Assembly: GCA_949825065.1 (NCBI GenBank) | Contig: OX463859.1 | Location: 22,151,847 to 22,215,846 of the forward strand | Length of the DNA: 64,000 nt | Direction: 5' to 3' | Source: Odontocerum albicorne | Taxonomy: Eukaryota; Arthropoda; Insecta; Trichoptera; Odontoceridae | Part shown: positions 22,230-33,664 of the stretch, one piece after another | Numbering within the stretch: position 1 is the first letter of the stretch | How the letters are laid out: each line of letters begins with the position of its first letter | Notes under the pieces: model-generated | Databases searched by the model: none | What the model saw: only the letters and a program-made list of their open reading frames with translations | Told to the model about the DNA's origin: nothing | Program-made: the position numbers and the translations under genes

Positions 22230-23289
22230 AAACTAGTAATACGAGTAGTTCAACATAATTTAGTCAGATCTGCTGCTGTATGGTTCCAGTTGTGCTGAAT
22301 ATTGTACTTCCTTATATCTGTTACCCTCTCCAGCATAATTTTTATATCGTCCATCAGGTCTCTGAAGATGATATTTATTGTAAATCTTGAGTCAGGCATG
22401 TGAGCTATATATCTCTACCAACTAAACAATACAATAAGTCTGAAAAAGACATACACCTTTTTTTTTGCCTTTTCATAAATCATGATGAAATATATATTTT
22501 TTAACCATTTCATGGTTATACCACTTACATAAAATACATTTCAGCAAACTGTTTCACAATTTAAACAACCCAATGTTGCCCTAGTTAAAATTTTAAAATA
22601 CTTCAAGGAAAATTTAATGTTTTTAATGGGTTTCACAAATTTTCATTTAAAATTAATATTACTCTATCTTTGTGTCACTTGGCAACAAGTAGCACTTCAG
22701 GAGATAAAAGGACTTGAAAGGCTTTTGTTGATACCAAATTAATATACTGCTCCACAGTTATTTTGAACTTATAAAATTGTACAGGGTTTTAAAAGTGAAA
22801 ATTTATAACTCTATTTAAAATTCAGCGACCTAGTTTAGAGAAAATTATTTCTAAAAAAAAAAATTCTGTTGATTTGAACGTTCATATGTTAAAAAGACCC
22901 AATTATTTTTTAATCTGGAATCAAATGGTCTGGAAAACTTCGCGACGATCTATATGGTCTTGTTTGAAATATTTTTTTTAAATGGAATTAAACCATGAAA
23001 ATACAAGAAAAGTCGAGAAATATTGAAAAAAAGCAATGGGCTACTACTGTCGACTGCAGAGGTCGTTAGGCGAGAGCGATTTTCTTCAACATAAAAAATG
23101 AATATTGCTAACCAGGAAAGATGACGTAGGTTCGAAGTTTTTGAGATAGAGACGAGATATCAAGTTTCATTAAAAGGGTCGTGTTACAAACGTGGAAGAG
23201 CTTGTATGTATTAAATATGAACTGATAACTATTTGAAGCTAAGAATACTCGCAAGATGCAGTGTACCGATCACATAGCTACAATATACA
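22230..23289. other. Intron sequence, nothing recognised
   Basis: No coding block or repeat family identified. A short GC-richer piece lies at 23,040-23,080. Confidence 0.4.
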
Positions 23290-23545
23290 TTGATGAGGTG
23301 CATAGCCGCGCGGTAACCCATTGGACTTCCGTGCTGAAGGTTGTTGGTTCGAACCCCGCCCTATGCTACTCTCCTAAGTAACACATGTATTTTTCCGCCT
23401 AGTATTCGTGGGCATAAGGATACCCATGACTTCGGTCATATATATTCTTTAAAAAAAAAACATGCCGGTGTGGTCCGATCGTCTCACTTCAGGTGTGTCA
23501 TAGGATCTAGTACATCGATGTGGCCGATGAGTTTGCACGGCTCAC
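23290..23545 (+). repeat. SINE-1, tRNA-derived, copy 2
   Basis: The head CATAGCCGCGCGGTAACCCA gives the A-box part and GGTTGTTGGTTCGAACCCC the B box. The body (AGTAACACATGTATTTTTCC, then GGCATAAGGATACCCATGAC) and the 3' part (GGTGTGGTCCGATCGTCTCA) match the copies at 8.9 and 30.0 kb. Confidence 0.75.
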
Positions 23546-24010
23546 TCACTTAAAAAAACTCCACGGCACAGCTTTGCTTTCCTACTGAACTTACGTTAGA
23601 ATGGCGAGGGGTTCCTCGACTGCGAGGCCTAGCAACGACGACAATATACATTAGGATACACACAAAACAGATGATTTATAAAAAAACCAACGATTAAATT
23701 CTCAATTATCAGTATTCATACGCACAGTTTAAATATATTTATAGGCCAGTGAATTCTATAAAATAGGTAAATGAAGAGAAAACACTCGTTCTTCCGTCAG
23801 AATAGACCAGTCAAGGCAGACTTCCGAAAAACACTAGTTTTGTAATCAGTTACAATTCTCATAAGTCCTCACAATGTTGAAGTTAATAAGGTAATATCCG
23901 AGTCTGTTACCGTATTTTACTCTCGACACACGCTTACTATTGGGTTAAAGAAGTTTGTATTATTTCTAAAATTCTGAAATTCTTAGTGCAGTAAAAATCT
24001 TTGGGATCAA

Positions 24011-24340
24011 TCACTTTATCATATATGTATGTCTCGGCAACATTCACTTTATCATATATGTATGTCTCGGCAACATTCACTTTATCATATATGTATGTCT
24101 CGGCAACATTCACTTTATCATATATGTATGTCTCGGCAACATTCACTTTATCATATATGTATGTCTCGGCAACATTCACTTTATCATATATGTATGTCTC
24201 GGCAACATTCACTTTATCATATATGTATGTCTCGGCAACATTCACTTTATCATATATGTATGTCTCGGCAACATTCACTTTATCATATATGTATGTCTCG
24301 GCAACATTCACTTTATCATATATGTATGTCTCGGCAACAT
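24011..24340. repeat. Perfect 33-bp minisatellite, ten copies
   Basis: The unit TCACTTTATCATATATGTAT plus 13 more bases (GTCTCGGCAACAT) repeats ten times without a visible difference. As 33 is a multiple of three and the unit lacks stops in several frames, open frames arise by chance on both strands (for example NVAETYIYDK per unit). There is no sign that they are translated. The identity of the copies implies recent expansion or homogenisation. Confidence 0.95.
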
Positions 24341-24359
24341 TTTCATTATATAACGACAA

Positions 24360-25134
24360 TAAAATGTTTATTAATTTTCATTGAGAATTACGGAAGGATC
24401 TGTTTCATTCTAAATTAAAGTAAAGCGAATTTAATAATTAGGGTCTTTGCAAAGGTATCTTTCGATACGGGGACGTAAATTCGTTAAATAATAAAAGTAA
24501 TTTAATTTGAGGTGATTAAAATTTTACGGTTCATCCATTTCATCAAATACATTAAGGAATTTAGTTCGAGTTACGAAAATTTTAATGACGGGTTCAATGT
24601 GTGATTAATCAATTAAATTTGTGGATATAAATCCAAATGTCAAATTAAACTTGAATGTTAAAATTTGCCATTTATTTTGAATCTCTTTTTTTACCAATCG
24701 TAATCGACAATTTTCTCCAAATCAACCGAAATTGAAATATTACAATACATATAAATTTAAAACGTTTTTTTTTTTGAGTTATTGTCGTGTAGAATTGCTT
24801 TAGTAATGATCGACATTTCAATGGCGTTACATTCTTCATTTCCAGGACGATTTAAAAAAAAACATTGCATTTTTTTTTAAATCACTCTGAACATAAAGGT
24901 TGCCATGCCTTCAAAACGCCAGCCACCGTTTGAGCCAACTTAACACCGCAAAAACTATGAAAAATATTTTAAACTAGGAAAAAATGCCGTGAAAATCTTC
25001 GAATAAACCATTTTAACAAACTTATTATATTTATTACTGCTAAACTCATATGTGTCTATTTTGTATAGATAAAATACGTATTTAAAAAAAAGCTTTACAA
25101 GTATACCAATCTTTATATTTAAGTCTAAATAAAA
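24360..25134. other. Intron sequence, nothing recognised
   Basis: AT-rich, no domain or repeat family seen. Confidence 0.45.
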
Positions 25135-25215
25135 ATGATCTCCGTGATTCAGTCTGTAAATCGCCTGTATTTCCAACTGAAGGTTACGGGTTCGATTCCC
25201 GTTTGAACCCACATT
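25135..25215 (+). repeat. tRNA-like sequence, probably SINE or tRNA relic
   Basis: It reads CTCCGTGATTCAGTCTGTAA (A-box-like) and GGTTACGGGTTCGATTCCCG (near-perfect B box). The acceptor ends do not pair well and the anticodon arm is irregular, so a working tRNA is unlikely. Confidence 0.5.
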
Positions 25216-25724
25216 TTTCAAGAAGGGTTTCAGTCATGTTTTTACTTACAGCACAATTAAATAATTTCTGGTTGGTTGGAAGAGATTTCAGCACCCATAT
25301 TGTACAGTATACAACAAAAATGTAATACAATAAAAATGTGTCAGTATATTTTATCAATTATTCGAATTATTCACAAGTACGTTACATATTTTACTAACAA
25401 AACGAAATGATTAAAAATAAGGTTTCTTATGGATATTAGGTAATCTTTTGACTTTATCTTTAAAAAAAAATCTATATATTTTTTATAATTCATGCCACCA
25501 TAAATTCAGCTTTCATTTTTACAAAGAGCATAAATCAAAAGATAAAAATCTATTTTCAATAAAAGGAAATGTAATATTATTTTCATTCGCTTTTTGCTTA
25601 TTTTCATCATGGTTAAGTTTTTTTCTCTGTGGCATTCAATAAATAATATCAGATGAAAATTGTGCTTGAATGGAATCGTTAAAAGCTTGTATGTGACTAA
25701 AATTTATTATTGTTCTTTATAAAG

Positions 25725-26137
25725 CTATTGCATCGCTTTGGAAGAAGGCTGGTACCTACGCAAAAAGATGGCTAACTGCCAAAAATATGTGGCCTGGTGA
25801 TAAAAACACGGCTAAAAACGAAAAATCATTATTCGTTGGTCGAAACACGTGGTCAAACAATTTTTCGTTCGGCGCAAAACAGTGGCCAAGTTCCAACAAC
25901 GCTTGGTCGAGTTTTCCCAACTCTGGCTATAATGCATGGTCGCAAGCGAGTTATTTTATACCTAATGGGGTGAACGCATGGTCGAATACCGCTAATGTAT
26001 GGCCGAACGGTATCAAAACATGGCCCAGTATCACCAAAATATGGCCAAGTGTATCACAAAGCACCATAAATGAGCATCATACATCAACCGAAACTGCACC
26101 AACACCAATTAAACGCACTTCATCATTGGGTACTTGA
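25725..26137 (+). CDS. Tryptophan-repeat exon, candidate alternative terminal exon of the Osiris-like gene
   Basis: After the acceptor TGTTCTTTATAAAG (ends 25,724) a frame is open for 136 codons and ends in TGA. The first bases CT join exactly to the single base left by exon 1 (phase 1), giving a continuous protein of about 422 residues. The segment starts SIASLWKKAGTYAKRWLTAK and then carries about nine short Trp modules: NMWPG, NTWSN, KQWPS, NAWSS, NAWSQ, NAWSN, NVWPN, KTWPS, KIWPS. A Thr/Pro-rich tail follows. GC is higher than in the flanks. This form would keep the signal peptide and the polar region but lose the hydrophobic domain. AATAAA signals occur only near 26,640-26,665. It could also be the end of an unrelated gene; I know no family with this repeat. 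Confidence 0.5.
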
Positions 26138-27436
26138 ACTATTTCATTTTGCTTTTGGTTTTGGTGGCTTTGCCAATTATTTTTGCTTTGATTCATTTAT
26201 CTCGGTCAATAACTCATTTATTTTTAGCTTTTTGTTGGTTGCTTCCCCGTATATTTCGTTGATTGAAAACATGATTTATATATCCTTGCTTTTGCAGATA
26301 TATTGCATATATTGTTTATTTATGGTGCGATTTTGTATAACGCTTTCCTAAAAAAGAAAAAAGACGTTTGTGTTTATTTTTATATTTCCACTACAAGACC
26401 GAAAATATTCCCCTATTGTGCTTTTTTAATTTGAGATGAAAGAAAATGGAATTATCGTTTTGATGGGTTTATTTATTATATAATGTATTGTATTTAAATA
26501 TGTCGGTGTGATATATGGTTACCTTTTTCAGAAGTCGAAAGAAGAATTATTTAAAACAAATTTCTGTTTTATTGTTATCAAATAGTTATTTAATTTTTAA
26601 CCAATATTTTAATGTGCATTGGAAGAAGTTATGTAGAAATCAATAAATAATTTAAGATAATAAATAAGAAATGGGTGTTCAACCATTTATCATACTAGAA
26701 ATAGTTTTCTTTTTGTATTTTGGGTAAATTTCAATGTTTTTTTATCTTATTGAAGTAGAAAAAATGCATAATGTAGTTATTTAGTACATATTATAACATA
26801 TATTAGTAGTATCTATGTAAGTAGTTTTATATTTGTTTTGTAAGTATCAATGGTTTTAAAAAAAATATTTATTTACTCATACGCTTTAAAAAAAATCGGT
26901 TTTAATTAATTTTGAACATATTAATATAAATATGGTTTATTATTTATTGTGTAATCAAAGTGTATTTAAAGAATTCGTTTTCAAATAGAGAAAAAAATAA
27001 GCAACAAGAATATTTAACGCTTTCATACAAGTACATCTAGCGGATTAATTAATTGCATTTTTTCCAATCCACTAGCTATCATTTCATAATTATTATTGGT
27101 ATTAATGACCGTTTCTTAATTTTGTATATGAAAGTATTGTAATATGAGAGAAAAAAAGGTCAATTTCAAGCAAATAGTGATATGAAAATTGTGTATAAGT
27201 TAAGGACGAAGTATATTTTGTGATAAATAATGTTTCATTGAATATCTATAAACATGAAATTAACCTGACTGAAAGAATTATTGTTCCAAAGTTGAGGGGA
27301 GTAAACCGTAAACAATGATGTTTATAATGAATGAAAAGTTTGTTTACAAAGCATTCTTACGTTATCAGATCGAAGAAACAATCCATATTAAGTTAGAATA
27401 TTAAATTTTGCAATTTATAAATGAGTTTTGCAATTT
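26138..27436. other. Possible 3' untranslated region, then AT-rich intron
   Basis: If the tryptophan exon is terminal, its 3' end would be near AATAAA at about 26,642-26,665. The rest of the stretch is AT-rich and shows no gene. Confidence 0.35.
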
Positions 27437-27490
27437 ATAAGATTCTTGTTTCTGTTTTTATTGGAATAAAAACAGAAACAAGAATCTTAT
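27437..27490. repeat. Perfect palindrome, 26-bp arms with 2-base spacer
   Basis: The arm 27,437-27,462 (starting ATAAGATTCTTGTTTCTG) is the exact reverse complement of 27,465-27,490. Just before it, TTTTGCAATTTATAA occurs twice (27,409-27,440). Confidence 0.95.
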
Positions 27491-28320
27491 TTGAAATATT
27501 TGATATTATTGGTAAGGAAAACAGACATTAGATATTCATTGAATGTTATTCATTACATAAAGATATTCTCTCAATTAAATTGTGGTTACTGGAGAGTAAA
27601 TTTGTTCGATTCAATTGTATCCTTGTAAATATATTGTAATTTAAACGTACACATAGTTTATCCTGTTATGAGCATCGCTATTTCAATAGCTTCAAATAAA
27701 CAATCACCATTCAGTTTAGAATTGAAATAATTTGATAGCATTGCAACTAAATTGAATGTAGCAATGTTGCATTCTTGAGAAATTTACTGTAGTTTGCTCA
27801 AGCCTTCGTAAATTCATGCCATTAAGTATAATATTATGTTGAAAATTGCAAACCCAAACAGTTTTGTATCATTTAGGTTGGATTTTATACCTCTAATTAC
27901 CGGATGACACAAAACTTAATTCTCATCAGCCGTAAAAGTCTATTGTTATTACGAATGTATTCTTATTATCTGTTAATCAAATTTTACTTGCAAAAGATTT
28001 ATAACTGGGAATCTTAATTAAGCTTCTCATTGAATATGTGAGGCTGTGATAAAGTAGCGTAATTTTTAATTGGATAAAAATTATTACCAACCACGTGTCA
28101 GTTCATTTTTTTTAATTAAGTTTGTTGATGATACGTTAAAAATTTGTGAAATTGTTATGTATGAGATATTTAAAAAATCGTGGAATTTTACATCCTTTTA
28201 ATTATCGCGTTTTAGCGGTCTTAACGTCAGTATTGAAATTATTTTTTATTGTTTTGTAAAATAAAATACAACGAGCTTTAAAAAAAATATAAAGGAAATA
28301 TTTTTCTTTCATTTAATGAA
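27491..28320. other. Intron sequence, nothing recognised
   Basis: AT-rich with no recognised feature. Confidence 0.45.
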
Positions 28321-28321
28321 A

Positions 28322-28365
28322 GCATGACCAACCTGCGGTTCGCGGGCCGCATGCGAACTGATAGG
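28322..28365. mobile_element. Possible hAT transposon end relic
   Basis: ATGACCAACCTGCGGTTCGC, then GGGCCGCATGCG, is a GC-rich island that resembles the ends of hAT (Charlie-type) elements, which read CCAACCTGCGG-GGCCGCATGCGG. No partner end or target duplication found. Confidence 0.3.
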
Positions 28366-28546
28366 GTGTTTTGCTGTTTTTTTATAAACCATAAAATAAA
28401 TAATGATAAAACACAGTTAAATAATAGCAACACACTAGAATCCGACACGAAATGTTATTTAAATGTGACCTAAAATGATAATAACATCATATTATATAGG
28501 GAAAAAAATTAAAAAGAAAACGCAACATAGGCGCATTTATATTTTT

Positions 28547-28705
28547 TGCGTGTAAAATATCACATTTTGCGTGAAAAAAATCACATTTTGCGTGTTAAAG
28601 ATCACATTTTTGGTGTAAATATAACAATTTGGGTGTAAAAGATCCCATTTTGCGTGTATAAGATAACATTTTTCGTGTAAAAGATCACATTTTACGTGTA
28701 AAATA
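28547..28705. repeat. Degenerate minisatellite, about eight units of 20-22 bp
   Basis: The unit is close to GATCACATTTTGCGTGTAAA. Units vary at several positions. Confidence 0.85.
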
Positions 28706-28814
28706 CGAGTATATGCAAAATAAAACAAATATTTTTTTATTTACGTATTCATCTAATCGAACACTCATAAAATTTGAATTGTATTTATATTCTTGAATAT
28801 TGAATGTAAGAATT

Positions 28815-28950
28815 AGTCGGCTCTCATGGTTCAGCGGTCAAATTGTTTGGCTCACGGATCAAGGGTTCCGTGTTCAATTCCCGGTGGTGTCACAATTATT
28901 TCGACTCTCGCGCTTAGAACAGTCAGTCGAAGGTATACGCGAAACAGTGC
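28815..28950 (+). repeat. tRNA-derived SINE-like element
   Basis: It reads GCTCTCATGGTTCAGCGGTC (A-box-like) and GGGTTCCGTGTTCAATTCCC (B-box-like), then a body with TTCGACTCTCGCGCTTAGAA. The body and head differ from SINE-1. One copy only in this window. Confidence 0.5.
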
Positions 28951-29989
28951 TCTTTTGAGGATTCTGATAGAATTACAAAAAAAGTTAAATGGCGCTTTAA
29001 AAATCACGCAAGTATCATTATTACCGTAGTATTATGAGCACTTAGGTATACATTATGTAACTACTATGTATTACTATTTTAAAAAATTAAATATTTTATT
29101 TCAAATTTATGCAATTAATTCAAGATATTTGAATCATTATTATTGTTAGTAATCAAGAGTGTGTGATAGCGTTTACCCAATACCAGCTTTGGTAAACGGC
29201 CCACAGAGGTTGGCCACATCTGATTCAATGCAGTTACATTAAGACTATAGAACACCTTATGTGCCTACAGACACTAAATCTGATATTAAATTAAATTACT
29301 AAAGTTTTCACATCAGGACGACCGTTTGTATAAACAAATACCAAAAACATGTTTGTTTGAAAGGTTTTTAGATTTCAAAGGCTATGGTATAAGAAAATTC
29401 ATCTCGATTGATAAAATCACTAAAGATAAGCATTAATATTTTTGATTAGATTTAATCGCTATGCACCGTAATTGATGTTTTTATTTTTGGTTGTTTTAAT
29501 TACTGTTGTGTTTTATTTGATGATCAATAAATAATCGTTATTTATTTAATATGTACTTGCTTTTTTAATTATTTTATGTATTAATGTATTTTATTATTTT
29601 TAGTGTGAAATCTGGTGGTTGAGTAGCTATTGCTTTGATATTAACAGTAGAAATAGATATGTAGAATTTATCTAATATTTGTAGAACATTAGTTTGGTAA
29701 TAAAATGCACAATCCAATGTTTTAAGTAATTTTTTATACCATAACATATTTAAAGCTAAATAAAGGATCGATTTGATTGTTAATTATTTACTTACCTGCT
29801 TCTTGAGATTGGAAGCTTGCGTATGAACAGAATAAATAAAACACTAAAAAGAATAAAGGACTCCAAATGTTTCCTTTAAATAAGTTATTCTAGTTCGATC
29901 GTTGCTGACCCTTGTAGTCAAGAATCCTCTTTCCATGTCAACGTCAATTTAGTTGAAAGTGAAGCTGTGTCGTGGCGTTTTTTTTAAGT
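28951..29989. other. Intron sequence, nothing recognised
   Basis: AT-rich; no coding block or known repeat identified. Confidence 0.45.
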
Positions 29990-30242
29990 AAGTAAATAGT
30001 TTTACCCTTACAAACTCACCGACAACCCCACTGTATTGAATCTGATGGCACACCGAAGTGAGACGATCGGAGAACAACGGCATGCTTTTTTTTTCTTTTT
30101 TAAAGAAAAAATTTGATCGCAGTATGGGCAAACTTAAAAAAAATGCTTGTGTCATTCGAGGGGAGTAGCGCAGCACGGGCTCCGAACCAACGACCTCCCG
30201 CACTGAAGTCCAGTGCGTTACCACGTGGCCATGCCCCTCTTT
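29990..30242 (-). repeat. SINE-1, tRNA-derived, copy 3
   Basis: On the minus strand the head reads GCCACGTGGTAACGCACTGG, then GGTCGTTGGTTCGGAGCCC. The body holds GAATGACACAAGCATTTTTT, and the 3' part CCGATCGTCTCACTTCGGTG matches the copy at 23.3 kb. All SINE-1 parts are present, so this is close to full length, about 250 bp. Confidence 0.8.
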
Positions 30243-30817
30243 AATAAGTTGAACTAATCAAATTTAAAATACTTAAAAATATGTTGTCTTTTCGATATCA
30301 ATCAGTATTTCATACTTTTTATCAATAAATGACAACCCCGGTGATCAAGACGCCTTTCTTCCAATTATTCTAGTCAAAATTTCACTAAATATTGTACTTC
30401 ATTAAAATCTGTTTTGTCGGTTGAAAAAGATTCCCACGTAGTAATAAACCCACCATGTTATAATGTATACAACAAAAATTTAATACTCATACAACAAAAT
30501 AATCGAGTTAGTAAATCTGAGTAACGTTTATGATAATCTTCATAGGATATAAAAATATTTTGAAGCACTTTTATAGATAAACATTAAATAATATTATTAA
30601 GTTTGAAAAAGAGAGCAAAACAATCCTTTTTTTGTCGCAAATTAAAAAAAAGAAAATACATACGCAGTTTGGAGGCCTCATTCCTAGAAAATAACAAAAA
30701 GATGAATAAATTTCCCGCTTGGATATAAGGGAGACTAAAAAAATTTAAAAGCAAAGATGACCATGAATAAAACATAAACTCTATCAGAAATAACTAATCA
30801 AACATATAAATAAAATA

Positions 30818-31764
30818 CGAGGCATATCCAGAAAGTAAGTGTACTGCATTTTTGTAGGTTACAATTTTTTTTTATTTAAACAAAATATTACGTGGTTACC
30901 GTAGTACATATGTAAGCTATTTTTCGACAAAGTCGCCATTCCTCTCAATGCAGGTGGTGAAGCGGGGTATCAACTTTTTAATGCCTTCCTCGAAGTAGTT
31001 CCCCACCAACCCCTCTGTCCACTTCTCCACCTCCTCGTCGGTTGAAAACCTTTTTCCACCCATGTGCAGCTTCAGGGAGGTAAAGAGATAGTAATCTGAA
31101 GGTGCTAGGTCAGGGTAATGCGCGGGATGGTTCAGGACATCCCATTTAAACGAGGCGAGCAGTTCCTTCGTGGCGTTGGCCGTGTGTGGTCTGGCATTGT
31201 CGTGCAGCAGGCAGACTCCCTTTGTCAGCATGCCTCTCGTCTTGTTCTGAATCGCCCTCCGCAATTTTTTTAGGGTCTCGCAGTATCTTGCAGAGTTGAT
31301 GGTCTCCCCTTGAGGCATATATTCAATTAAAATTATGCCTTGACAGTCTCAAAACACGGATGCCATGATTATCTTGGCTGAAATTGTGGTTTTGAACTTT
31401 TTGGCGGAGGGTGAAGAGGTGTGACGTGACCGTTTTTAAACTCGCGACATCACTTGTACACACTCGTACGATTCATAGCTTTATCACCATATGCAGTTTT
31501 CACCTCATTATAAACCTCAACCGGAGGTTTTCCCTTCCAAACGAGATAACGGATGACTCCGCGTATTTAGCACTTGGCGGGAGATTGGATTGACATTTTT
31601 CACGAAACGTGTTGTCGCATCGACACTTCTCAACGTACTGACCTCGAACCGGTCTCGTTGCGGAGGGGAAGGGTCAGGCTACACGGAAGTGTAGCCAACA
31701 TGTCGAAAATAAAATCCATCCGATCGTGAGAGCCTCAGTACACTTACTTTCTGGATACGCATAG
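30818..31764 (-). mobile_element. Mariner-family DNA transposon, internally deleted
   Basis: Inverted ends GTATCCAGAAAGTAAGTGTA-type (left copy CATATCCAGAAAGTAAGTGT) sit at about 30,823-30,850 and 31,733-31,758, and TA is found just outside both ends (30,816-30,817 and 31,765-31,766), the standard mariner target duplication. At about 947 bp it is shorter than a full mariner of roughly 1.3 kb. The missing part is the N-terminal half of the transposase. It lies in intron 1 of the Osiris-like gene. Confidence 0.9.
30917..31420 (-). pseudogene. Mariner transposase C-terminal half (DD34D), with stop
   Basis: Open from 31,318 down to 30,917: LLHDNARPHTA holds the second catalytic Asp and HYPDLAPSDYYLF the third, with 34 residues between them, as in classical mariner. 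Upstream the same frame continues through IIMASVF, then a TGA where the family normally has Trp, then DCQG. The first catalytic Asp region is not found; it is lost in the internal deletion. The enzyme cannot work. Confidence 0.9.
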
Positions 31765-31859
31765 TATATGACAATAAAAAATCACTTTCTTTTTTCAACC
31801 AATAAATTTTCTACTTGTAGATCGATTGTCAAATTCACAAAACTTAAAAAATCCATGTT

Positions 31860-32255
31860 GTGTACCCCTTAATTTTAAATATCTTCATTCCACCTTCTTT
31901 CGTATGTTGATACTCCATATATCATTCTTATTGCACACATATCCACAACATTTTTCTCATGTTTACCCTTCTCAAAAGTCCATGCTTCATTTACATACAT
32001 ATATAACATCACGCCATATGCCTTACGTGGCAGGCAGATAGAACAGATCTTCAAACTATTATATTCAAACATACAACTTTAGCCTCACCTACATTCATAT
32101 ATCTTATCATGTACAGTGTCTTATTATTCGAACTTCTCACTTTACCTTCTTTTATCCCCTGGTCGTTTTGATCAAGCCACGTTTTCCTCGGTATACAATT
32201 ACCTTTTATATGCACACCTTGCATTCTCTCCACATGCATTTCCACACTTCAAGAT
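31860..32255 (-). mobile_element. LINE-A C-terminal and 3' end remnant
   Basis: The minus strand reads MQGVHIKGN, then PRKTWLDQ, then MNVGEAKVVC, which is the post-reverse-transcriptase region of LINE-A. After a break comes CLPRKAYGVMLYMYV, the translation of the terminal block. It is among the best-preserved LINE-A ends here. Confidence 0.7.
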
Positions 32256-33428
32256 AAATTACATCAAGTTTATTATAATGAAAAAAAAACGTATATTTAT
32301 TATATGAAACAGAATTTTATGGAAATCCGTTTATAAAATTTACAATAAAAGCGTTAGCAACGTTTGTATTCGGTCGAATTTCATAATTACAACTCCCGTG
32401 AAAATACCTCATTCAGACCGGTTTTAAAAATGCATGCCTTATTCCCTGTGCTCACTTAGTACTCTTTTATTACAGGCCTTCATTTTATGGCAGAATAAAC
32501 AAGGAATAAAAATAAAACAAAAAAACCACATGTTTAAAATACAAATTTAAACACAAAATTTTCAGTTTGTTAAAATAAAAGTTTGATATCATGTAACTCT
32601 GTCCTTTGATATTTTTTTTATTTATTTACGGTCGATTTCAACCATTAATTGTTTTCACAATCAAAATTTAAATAGTGAATACAAAAATACAATACGCTAC
32701 AGTAAAGTATAATATACTCGTATGTATATGAAAAAAACTTTCATGATTCATACAATCTGTTGTCAAAAAGATGTATACAGTATCACCGTATACAACAAGT
32801 CAGGAACCAGAATGCCCAGAATTTTATATAAAAAAGTTTATATATTTCACTAAACTAATAAATACGTTCATAAACCTTAAAAAACACACTTTTTTTTCTC
32901 TTCACATACTAAAAATAGCTTCTACACACATAACTGTACGAGAATACACGTAAACTAAAAACAAAGAATTTTAATTGATTAAAAGTAAAGTAATAATAAT
33001 ATATAATTATTAAAATAATATATAACTATTAATTTAACAATTTAAATGACGAAAAATACACTAAAATGTTGACTTAAACCAATAAAAAATAGATAATGTA
33101 CATTGAAATATTATGCATAGCTTCCGAAACACTTAATTTCTATTAAAATTTAAATGAACCTCAAATTAATAAAACAACTCGATTCAAAGGCAGTTGAAAG
33201 CTAAAAAATACAACCTTACTATTATTTTATTTAAGTAGTATTTTACTTGTATTATATTTATTTTAATTGTGGAATTAAATTACTTTTAACATTGGATATG
33301 GGCAGTAGCTAGTTTTTCTACCCATTGTCATCCATAAACTCGGCAATTGACTCCACATTGTACAAAGCATCATAGCTGGATCACCGCACACGCACCAATC
33401 TGGCATTCTGTTCTTTCTTGGGCTACAG
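32256..33428. other. AT-rich end of intron 1
   Basis: No features until the acceptor TTGGGCTACAG at 33,428. Confidence 0.5.
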
Positions 33429-33599
33429 TTGGATCTGGAAAGTCATCATTTCTGACCGGTTTCGGACTGGGATTTCTAGCTTTCGGCCTGAAGAAGCTGT
33501 TGCTGCCAATCTTCATCGGTGCGCAGATCGTCAAAAGTGTGTTGATCGCGATGTTTTTGCCGAGTATACTGGGCAGCCTCGGGAAGATCGTCGGCAAAG
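33429..33599 (+). CDS. Osiris-like gene, hydrophobic DUF1676 exon
   Basis: This 171-base exon lies between TTTCTTGGGCTACAG and AAAG|GTAAGT, in phase 1 at both ends, so it can be skipped without a frame change. It encodes FLTGFGLGFLAFGLKKLLL, then PIFIGAQIVKSVLIAMFLPS, then ILGSLGKIVGK. This Leu/Ile/Gly-rich hydrophobic segment with a KK in the middle is typical of the DUF1676 region of Osiris proteins, which is predicted to enter membranes. Joined to exon 1 it reads ARYFGFRFGSGKSSF. It competes with the tryptophan exon for the same donor. Confidence 0.8.
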
Positions 33600-33664
33600 G
33601 TAAGTTAATTTTTATAACTTGTTTAATGAAAACATAGAAAATTTTTAAATGTTTTTTTTATTAT
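33600..33664 (+). promoter_or_regulatory. Strong splice donor after the DUF1676 exon
   Basis: GTAAGTTAATT follows AAAG at 33,600. It is a near-consensus donor, and the intron that follows is about 10 kb. Confidence 0.7.

Noticed and set aside
24011..24340. CRISPR-like array
   Set aside because: The repeats are directly adjacent without variable spacers; the genome is animal.
24001..24418. Three overlapping repeat proteins of about 130 residues
   Set aside because: They arise from a 33-bp tandem repeat without stops; no start context, promoter or domain.
25135..25215. tRNA gene
   Set aside because: B box is good, but acceptor and anticodon stems do not pair properly; similar heads are dispersed as SINEs.
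26070..26351. 93-residue plus-strand frame overlapping the end of the Trp exon
   Set aside because: It starts in another frame inside the exon and runs into AT-rich sequence with Phe/Tyr-rich content.
33370..33603. Open frames on the minus strand and in a second plus frame over the hydrophobic exon
   Set aside because: Shadows of the real exon; they lack splice support and give no hydrophobic domain.
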